Made by a program: the position numbers and the translations under genes | The notes under the pieces: generated by a model | Seen by the model: the letters and a program-made list of their open reading frames with translations, nothing else | Told to the model about the DNA's origin: nothing | Databases searched by the model: none | Shown here: positions 58,948 through 64,000 of the stretch, piece by piece | Position numbering within the stretch: the stretch's first letter is position 1 | Layout: every line of letters starts with the position of its first letter | Assembly (NCBI RefSeq): GCF_007830055.1 | Contig: NZ_VLLE01000005.1 | Coordinates: 62,001 to 126,000 of the forward strand | Direction: 5' to 3' | From: Lacibacter cauensis | Lineage (GTDB): Bacteria > Bacteroidota > Bacteroidia > Chitinophagales > Chitinophagaceae | DNA: 64,000 nt

Positions 58948-59586
58948 ATGTTTAATTTATTACACAAATACAAACTGCTGCGTTACCTGTTGCTTCCGGT
59001 GTATGCTTATTTCTGTTGGTTGATGTTGCGTATTACTATGCAGTACATTCCGTTTAACAGGATGGCGGCCTTTTTACAAATAAAGCAGACGGAAGTGCAG
59101 GAGCTGCCGTATTACATACCCGTTTTTTATACACATGTTTACAGCAGTATATTTTGCCTGCTGGCCGGGTTTACACAATTCAGCAATACGTTGCGTCAAC
59201 AATATGTAAGGCTGCATCGTGTAGTTGGGTTGCTGTATGTAGCTGTGGTACTTGTGTCTTCTGCACCGAGCGGTTTTGTCATGGCATTACATGCAAACGG
59301 AGGGGTATTGGCCGTTGTTTTTTTTGTTATGCTCTCTTTATTGTGGTGGTGGTTTACATTCAGAGCTGTTGTTGCAATAAAGCAAAAGAACATTGCCCGC
59401 CATGAAGCATTTATGATACGCAGCTTTGCATTAGCCTTGTCGGCCATTACACTTCGCTTATGGAAAGTTATACTAGTGTATTTGTTTGCACCTGCACCAA
59501 TGGATGTGTATGTAATCGTTGCCGGTCTTGGATGGATTCCGAATTTATTAATTGCAGAATATATTATTAAACGAAAGTTGATATGA
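58948..59586 (+). CDS. DUF2306 family membrane protein
   Basis: A 212-residue protein with about six transmembrane helices. The DUF2306 pattern of conserved histidines is visible: 'VFYTHVYSSIFCLLAGFTQF', 'LRQQYVRLHRVVGLLYVAVV', 'KNIARHEAFMIRSFALAL'. These spaced His residues resemble haem-binding membrane proteins, but the function is unknown. The ATG at 58948 starts directly at the first conserved region. Its stop codon overlaps the start of the YARHG lipoprotein gene (ATGA), so they are coupled. Confidence 0.83.
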   Translation: MFNLLHKYKLLRYLLLPVYAYFCWLMLRITMQYIPFNRMAAFLQIKQTEVQELPYYIPVFYTHVYSSIFCLLAGFTQFSNTLRQQYVRLHRVVGLLYVAVVLVSSAPSGFVMALHANGGVLAVVFFVMLSLLWWWFTFRAVVAIKQKNIARHEAFMIRSFALALSAITLRLWKVILVYLFAPAPMDVYVIVAGLGWIPNLLIAEYIIKRKLI

Positions 59587-60476
59587 AAAAAAGTATTGTA
59601 GTAATTGCGTTGTTGAGTTTGCTTGCGTGCAATGAACAGCAACAGCCTGCTGAAAAAGACAATGTTGAAAAAGAAGTGGTAAAAGAAGACACTTCGTTTC
59701 TGCAGTACAATTCATACTTCGGCAGCTGGGTGGGCGATTTTATTGCTGAAGAATATTCGGATGGCAACGGAGACGGATCGCACAGTAATAAAATTAACCT
59801 GGTGCTGAAACGGATTGAGGGCGATAGTGTGTTTGGTCAATCCATTGTAGCGGGTAACAGCAGGGCGTTTAAAGGGGTGCTGCGAAAAAAAGATTCTTTG
59901 TATGAGTTTCAGGTGCAGGAGCCCGGCGATGAGAAATACGATGGGTTGTTTACATTTTCGATAAAGGACGATACGTTGAAAGGGAACTGGACTTCGTTCA
60001 GAAAAGATTTACCTGTTGTGAAACGAAGGTTCGCATTGGTAAAATCGGCATTTGTATACAATTCTGCGTTGATGTTGCCGGATGATATGGATTATGTTGA
60101 TTATGTTTCAGGAAAAACGGAAGAAGTGATTGAAGAAAATGAAGAGGGCGTAAAAGACACGTTTATGGTTGATGTATTCAGGGCTGCATCAGAAAAAATA
60201 TTTGAGTTGAATGCTTCTGAAAAAGAACTGAAAGAAGCTGATGTGAAAAATCTGAAGAAAATTGATCTTGAAATTATCCGCAACACGATTTATGCAAGAC
60301 ATGGATACACGTTTAAGAAGCGTACATATCGACAGTTTTTTGATTATGTAGATTGGTACATTCCCATTAGTACAGATGTTACAGCGTCATTAACCGAAGT
60401 TGAGAAAAAGAATATTGCATTACTCAACAGGTTTGAAAAATATGCCGAAGATCATTACGATGGTTTTGGCAGATAA
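59583..60476 (+). CDS. YARHG domain lipoprotein
   Basis: A 297-residue protein. The lipobox is 'LLSLLACNEQQ' (Cys near residue 16), followed by an acidic spacer. The middle ('SWVGDFIAEEYSDGNGDGSH...GDSVFGQSIVAG') is a beta domain. The C-terminal 80 residues form a YARHG domain with its signature 'LEIIRNTIYARHGYTFKKR' and 'YVDWYIP'. YARHG domains are extracytoplasmic and probably bind peptidoglycan or proteins. It is translationally coupled to the DUF2306 gene. Confidence 0.9.
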   Translation: MKKSIVVIALLSLLACNEQQQPAEKDNVEKEVVKEDTSFLQYNSYFGSWVGDFIAEEYSDGNGDGSHSNKINLVLKRIEGDSVFGQSIVAGNSRAFKGVLRKKDSLYEFQVQEPGDEKYDGLFTFSIKDDTLKGNWTSFRKDLPVVKRRFALVKSAFVYNSALMLPDDMDYVDYVSGKTEEVIEENEEGVKDTFMVDVFRAASEKIFELNASEKELKEADVKNLKKIDLEIIRNTIYARHGYTFKKRTYRQFFDYVDWYIPISTDVTASLTEVEKKNIALLNRFEKYAEDHYDGFGR

Positions 60477-60480
60477 AAAT

Positions 60481-60507
60481 AAAAACGCCCTGTTACAGGG
60501 CGTTTTT
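60481..60507. terminator. Bidirectional terminator between YARHG and GHL10 genes
   Basis: AAAAACGCCCTG (60481-60492), loop TTA, CAGGGCGTTTTT (60496-60507): a perfect 12-bp stem directly between convergent genes. Confidence 0.92.
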
Positions 60508-60511
60508 ATTT

Positions 60512-62419
60512 TTACTTATTTACTACCACCTTCAGCGTCTTTTCAATATTATCAATCTGGATTTTTACATTATACGTTCCTGGAAGTAAGTTGTTTGTAT
60601 TGAAACGTACAAATTGTTTTCCGACTGATTGATAACCATCTACCAGCTTCATGATTTCTCTTCCTTCACTATCAAGTACAAAAAGTAAAACGCCGCTCCG
60701 TTTTGTGAGCGTATAATTGATGATGGTAAACGTTGCTGTTGGATTTGGGTTGGCAGTTATTGCAAAATCCACTTCAGTAGTTGTTGCTTCAGGCTGCGGT
60801 TTTTCAACTGCAGGTTTGGGTTTATCGTTTACAGGTTTTGGTTTTTCAACAACCGGCTCAGGCTTACCGGCAATGGTTACCGGCAACAGCGATACTTCTT
60901 TTACATTGCTTGCGATACTTTCATTATGAAAACGATCGAGGCTTGTTACTACGTAATAGTAAACCGTTGATGTAAGATTGCTATCTGTAAATGTTGTTGT
61001 TTGATCGTTGGCCGTAACATATTGAATGGCTTCCACATCATTTAAATTAACGGCAGCGTTATTGAAACGATACACCACAAACTGTCTTGCTTTATCCAAT
61101 TCGTTTGTTGTAGTTGGCGGCTTTGTCCAGCTGAGTTGCACATTATTGCCGTTGACCTGTGCCGTAACATTGCTTACGGGTTGAGGAGGAGTGTTATCAC
61201 GCCAGGGCATGGTCGGTAATAAAGCAGGAGTGCTGTATAAATATTCTTGCAACGAATCTCTGAACTTTAGCGGGTTGATTGCAAAATAACGGGTACGAAA
61301 AAAGCTGGTACCTAATACATTGCTGTATTGCCTGTTCAGTCGTACCTGGTTATTGATTTGTGATGGATTGTTCCATCTTGCATCATTGTCTAATTCTGCA
61401 TTTATTTTATACACTGCCTGTCCGCTATAAATATGCCGGCCATTTGCAACACTGTTCCACCAGGGAATAAGTGCAGCATAATCAGCATTCGTAAAACCAA
61501 TGCTCCAATATAATTGTGGTGTAACATAATCAACCCAACCTTGCTCCAGCCATTTTTTTGTATCAGCATATATTTCACTGTAACTCTGGAGTCCAGTTGT
61601 TGCAGATCCTGCAGCATCACTTTTTTTGTTTCGCCAGATACCAAAAGGCGATACGCCAAATTTCACCCAAGGCTTTACAGTTTTAATACTATCGTAGCTG
61701 CGCTGGATCAAAAGGTTAATGTTATCTCTTCGCCAATCGTTTTGATCAGTGAAACCTCTGGGGTAAGCAGCAAATGTTGCGTTATCATTAAAACGTGCGT
61801 TTGTTCCTCCTGCACCCGGGTAGGGATAGAAGTAATCATCGTAATGAATACCATCTACATCGTAACGGCGCAGTACATCCATTACAATAGAAATAACATA
61901 ATCCCGTACAGCAGGAATACCGGGGTTGAGAATGCGCAACGAGCCTTGTGCAAGTAACCACTCAGGATGTGTTCTGGCAACATGGTTTGCAGCATAACTG
62001 CCAATGTTGTTGTAATTATTGACAGCCCGGTAGGGATTAAACCATGCATGTATTTCAATGCCACGCTTGCGGCACTCTGCAATCATAAATTGTAAAGGAT
62101 CGAAACCGTCAGCCGGGGCAACACCCTGCGTACCTGTAATTGAACTGCTCCAGGGTTCTGCAGAACCGGCATACATGGCGTCGCACTCACTGCGTACCTG
62201 GAAGTAGATAGCGTTGATGCCAGTTTGCTGCTGCATATCGATCAGTTTTGTAACAGAATCTTTTACCTGTTGTACAGTTCGTACAGCAGCACTTGGCCAA
62301 TCGAGATTAAGAAAAGTTGAGAGCCATGCAGCACGCAGCTCACGTTTAGGAGGCGTTTGTGCAGTAGCAACTGAAATACAGATTAGCAGGCTGAAGAAGC
62401 AAAGGATCAGTCGATTCAT
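60512..62419 (-). CDS. Secreted family 10-like glycosyl hydrolase (GHL10/DUF187) with T9SS sorting domain
   Basis: A 635-residue protein with a signal peptide (MNRLILCFFSLLICISVATAQ in part). The GHL10 barrel starts 'PKRELRAAWLSTFLNLDWPS' and includes 'FQVRSECDAMYAGSAEPWSS', 'HAWFNPYRAVN', 'DVDGIHYDDYFYPYPG' with the acidic pair, and 'WVDYVTPQLYWSIG'. An FN3-like domain spans about 400-500. A Lys/Pro/Glu linker with repeated 'KPKPV(N/E)' units is followed by a Por/T9SS sorting domain ('ITANPNPTATFTIINYTL...LPGTYNVKIQIDN'). It likely cleaves peptidoglycan-derived or other glycans outside the cell. A weak -7 box (TATTTTGC, 62436-62443) precedes it. Confidence 0.88.
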   Translation of the reverse strand: MNRLILCFFSLLICISVATAQTPPKRELRAAWLSTFLNLDWPSAAVRTVQQVKDSVTKLIDMQQQTGINAIYFQVRSECDAMYAGSAEPWSSSITGTQGVAPADGFDPLQFMIAECRKRGIEIHAWFNPYRAVNNYNNIGSYAANHVARTHPEWLLAQGSLRILNPGIPAVRDYVISIVMDVLRRYDVDGIHYDDYFYPYPGAGGTNARFNDNATFAAYPRGFTDQNDWRRDNINLLIQRSYDSIKTVKPWVKFGVSPFGIWRNKKSDAAGSATTGLQSYSEIYADTKKWLEQGWVDYVTPQLYWSIGFTNADYAALIPWWNSVANGRHIYSGQAVYKINAELDNDARWNNPSQINNQVRLNRQYSNVLGTSFFRTRYFAINPLKFRDSLQEYLYSTPALLPTMPWRDNTPPQPVSNVTAQVNGNNVQLSWTKPPTTTNELDKARQFVVYRFNNAAVNLNDVEAIQYVTANDQTTTFTDSNLTSTVYYYVVTSLDRFHNESIASNVKEVSLLPVTIAGKPEPVVEKPKPVNDKPKPAVEKPQPEATTTEVDFAITANPNPTATFTIINYTLTKRSGVLLFVLDSEGREIMKLVDGYQSVGKQFVRFNTNNLLPGTYNVKIQIDNIEKTLKVVVNK

Positions 62420-62512
62420 AAGATGTTGATAGGTGTGCAAAATAAGTTTTTTTGAAAGTAGTTGCTGCCACTGCAAAACTATTAAGAAGAAATTAGTTAT
62501 TAGCAGTTGTGT

Positions 62513-62551
62513 ATAATCAAAAAGGAAGCCAACGGCTTCCTTTTTGATTAT
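62513..62551 (-). terminator. Terminator of the dienelactone hydrolase gene
   Basis: An 18-bp perfect stem: 62513-62530 pairs with 62534-62551 (core AAAAAGGAAGCC/GGCTTCCTTTTT), loop AAC. It lies immediately after the stop codon of the gene at 62565 on the minus strand. Confidence 0.92.
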
Positions 62552-62564
62552 CTTTTAAGAGCTG

Positions 62565-63416
62565 CTATGCCAAATGCTTTTTGAAAAAATCAATGGTTCG
62601 TTGCCATGCAAGTTTTGCAGCTGCTTCGTTATAGCGTGTAGGCGCTGTATCGTTATGGAATGCGTGGTTCACTTCGGGATACATGTACAACTCGTACGTG
62701 ATCTTGTTATCTTTTAATGCCTGTTCGTATGCAGGAATGCCTGCGTTGATGCGTTCGTCGAGTGCTGCATAATGTAACTGCACCGCCGCTTTTATTTTAG
62801 GCACATCTGCTGCAGTAGCCTGTCGTCCGTAAAAAGCAACTGCGGCTTTTAATTCAGGAACGTTTACTGCTAATGTATTGCTCATGCCACCGCCCCAGCA
62901 AAAACCAACACAACCAAATTTACCATTGCTGTCTTTTCTTGTTTTGAGATAGTTGAAAAGATTGATGAAGTTCTGTTCTGTTTCTTTTGCATTTAGTTTG
63001 GTGAATAGCGTTCTTGCTTCATCTTCATTGGCAGGTGTTCCGCCAAGCGGTGCTAATGCATTCGGTGCAATTGCTAAAAAGCCTGCAGTTGCTGCACGGC
63101 GTGCCACATCTTCAATATGTGCATTCAAACCACGGTTTTCGTGTATCACTACAACAGTTCCGTACTTCGCTTCTTTTTTCGGACGAGCCACATACGCTTT
63201 CATTTCGCCTGTTACTGCAGGATAAGTGATGTATTCGGTAAATAAATCATCACTGGGTGTAACAGCCGCTTTTGCATAATTACCTTCCAGAAAGGGCAGA
63301 ATAGCAACTGCTGCTGCAGTACTGCCGGTTAAAACAGCAAGGCGTTTCATAAACTCACTGCGGGGGAGTGGCTTATGCGTGTACTCATCGTATAGATTAA
63401 TAATTTGCTGATCCAT
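62565..63416 (-). CDS. Dienelactone hydrolase family protein
   Basis: A 283-residue alpha/beta hydrolase. The catalytic triad is visible: Cys in 'VGFCWGGGMSN', Asp in 'YAALDERINAG' and His in 'EVNHAFHND'. Around residues 20-50 a basic residue pair and a hydrophobic stretch ('FMKRLAVLTGSTAAAVAILP') suggest export, possibly by a Tat-like route, although the RR motif is only KR. It hydrolyses lactones or esters; no aromatic-degradation genes are nearby, so the substrate is unknown. Confidence 0.88.
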   Translation of the reverse strand: MDQQIINLYDEYTHKPLPRSEFMKRLAVLTGSTAAAVAILPFLEGNYAKAAVTPSDDLFTEYITYPAVTGEMKAYVARPKKEAKYGTVVVIHENRGLNAHIEDVARRAATAGFLAIAPNALAPLGGTPANEDEARTLFTKLNAKETEQNFINLFNYLKTRKDSNGKFGCVGFCWGGGMSNTLAVNVPELKAAVAFYGRQATAADVPKIKAAVQLHYAALDERINAGIPAYEQALKDNKITYELYMYPEVNHAFHNDTAPTRYNEAAAKLAWQRTIDFFKKHLA

Positions 63417-63566
63417 TTGTATGTTGATTTAGGCTGATAAGTTACAACGATTTTAATGGTTTGTTTGAACCGTTCATCGAAATGAATTATTCTATTTAAC
63501 TTAAACTGTCGCAAACGGCCTTGGGTATTGTCGTAACAGTACAGGCGATAATTGCAAAGACAAGCT

Positions 63567-63574
63567 TAGTTTTG
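63567..63574 (+). promoter_or_regulatory. -7 box of the DoxX-like gene
   Basis: TAGTTTTG matches TAnnTTTG exactly and ends 36 nt before the ATG at 63611. Confidence 0.5.
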
Positions 63575-63610
63575 TAACAGCAGCAATCAATCAAACCTAA
63601 AACAATCATC

Positions 63611-63985
63611 ATGCAACCAAAAACAAGCAACATTCTTTATTGGGTATTCACGGTACTTTTTGCCGGGCTCATGATTTTTTCATCCGTTGGAGGTATTGGA
63701 CCGAACGAGCAAACCATTGATATCTTTCATAAATTTTTAGGGTATCCTATTTATTTCATTCAGTTTTTAAGCTGGATGAAAATTGCAGGCTCCATAGCTA
63801 TACTGCTGCCATTGCCACGTACATTGAAAGAGTGGGCTTATGCAGGTTTGTTTTTCGATTTAACAGGCGCAGTTTATTCCGGTATTGCAGCATCCGGCAA
63901 ATTTGATCCGCAAATGCTGGGTATGCTGATGTGGATTATACCCGGCGTGCTTTCTTATTATTTCTGGAAGAAAAAACCGGCTTAG
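63611..63985 (+). CDS. DoxX-like membrane protein
   Basis: A 124-residue protein with four transmembrane helices: 'ILYWVFTVLFAGLMIFSSVG', 'IYFIQFLSWMKIAGSIAILL', 'EWAYAGLFFDLTGAVYSGIA' and 'MLGMLMWIIPGVLSYYFW'. Size, helix number and the 'GYP.YF...LG.WKI.G..ALL'-like second helix fit the DoxX-like family of Bacteroidota. The function is unknown. The stop codon at 63983-63985 is inside the window, so the gene is complete. Confidence 0.83.
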   Translation: MQPKTSNILYWVFTVLFAGLMIFSSVGGIGPNEQTIDIFHKFLGYPIYFIQFLSWMKIAGSIAILLPLPRTLKEWAYAGLFFDLTGAVYSGIAASGKFDPQMLGMLMWIIPGVLSYYFWKKKPA

Positions 63986-64000
63986 TAATACCAGTGCAGG

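Overview
The window looks like chromosomal DNA of a member of the Bacteroidota, most likely family Chitinophagaceae. This is an inference from several signs. Two secreted proteins end in Por/type IX sorting domains. Candidate promoters carry the Bacteroidota -7 box TAnnTTTG. Ribosome binding sites are weak. Families typical of the phylum are present: DUF3467, four-helix-bundle protein, GEVED/T9SS protein, PorT-like barrels, GHL10, YARHG and head-GIN DUF2807. I see no rRNA, tRNA, CRISPR array, prophage or transposase gene.

Layout. 1-5101: end of a plant-polysaccharide locus (esterase fragment, SGNH acetylesterase, three different GH43 enzymes), all + strand and probably one operon for xylan/arabinoxylan side chains. 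5333-15142: mostly housekeeping on + (DUF3467, Ldh-type dehydrogenase, aspartokinase, proline dehydrogenase, thyA, a four-helix-bundle gene, folA, two methyltransferases). 15291-22211: AarF/UbiB kinase, YtxH protein, RNase H, LysM protein, fmt, ParA and an UPF0173 hydrolase. 22397-34109: membrane phosphoesterase, outer-membrane barrels, a large M16 peptidase, htpG, fructosamine-kinase-like protein, histone H1/SWIB-like protein and a TSUP permease. 34197-42324: SDR, a FrnE/DsbA-like gene broken by one stop codon, a BTRD1 repeat protein, Crp/Fnr regulator, MFS permease, head-GIN lipoprotein, DUF1080 protein and a histidine-kinase-like protein lacking its catalytic residues. 42352-48941: a duplicated gene fragment, a T9SS surface protein, the intact parent of the fragment, and an mntR-mntH pair. 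49133-63985: lipoproteins, RidA, glucan phosphorylase, MpaB-type protein, ABC-F ATPase, fasciclin protein, J-domain protein, fRMsr, DUF2306, YARHG, GHL10, dienelactone hydrolase and a DoxX-like protein.

The most unusual content is structural. Several families of short palindromic repeats are scattered through the window. Three copies lie in frame inside housekeeping genes: one family in both the RsmF-like methyltransferase and fmt, another in the ABC-F gene. The ABC-F copy differs from its intergenic relative by paired base changes that preserve the hairpin. A further A/T-rich inverted repeat brackets the four-helix-bundle gene between thyA and folA, and an empty copy follows folA. Several -7 boxes end only 3-5 nt before the start codon, which predicts leaderless mRNAs. 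One of these is the only sensible start signal for a J-domain gene that appears to begin with CTG. An MntR-type palindrome sits on the mntR -7 box.

All functional names rest on reading motifs by eye; no database search was run.
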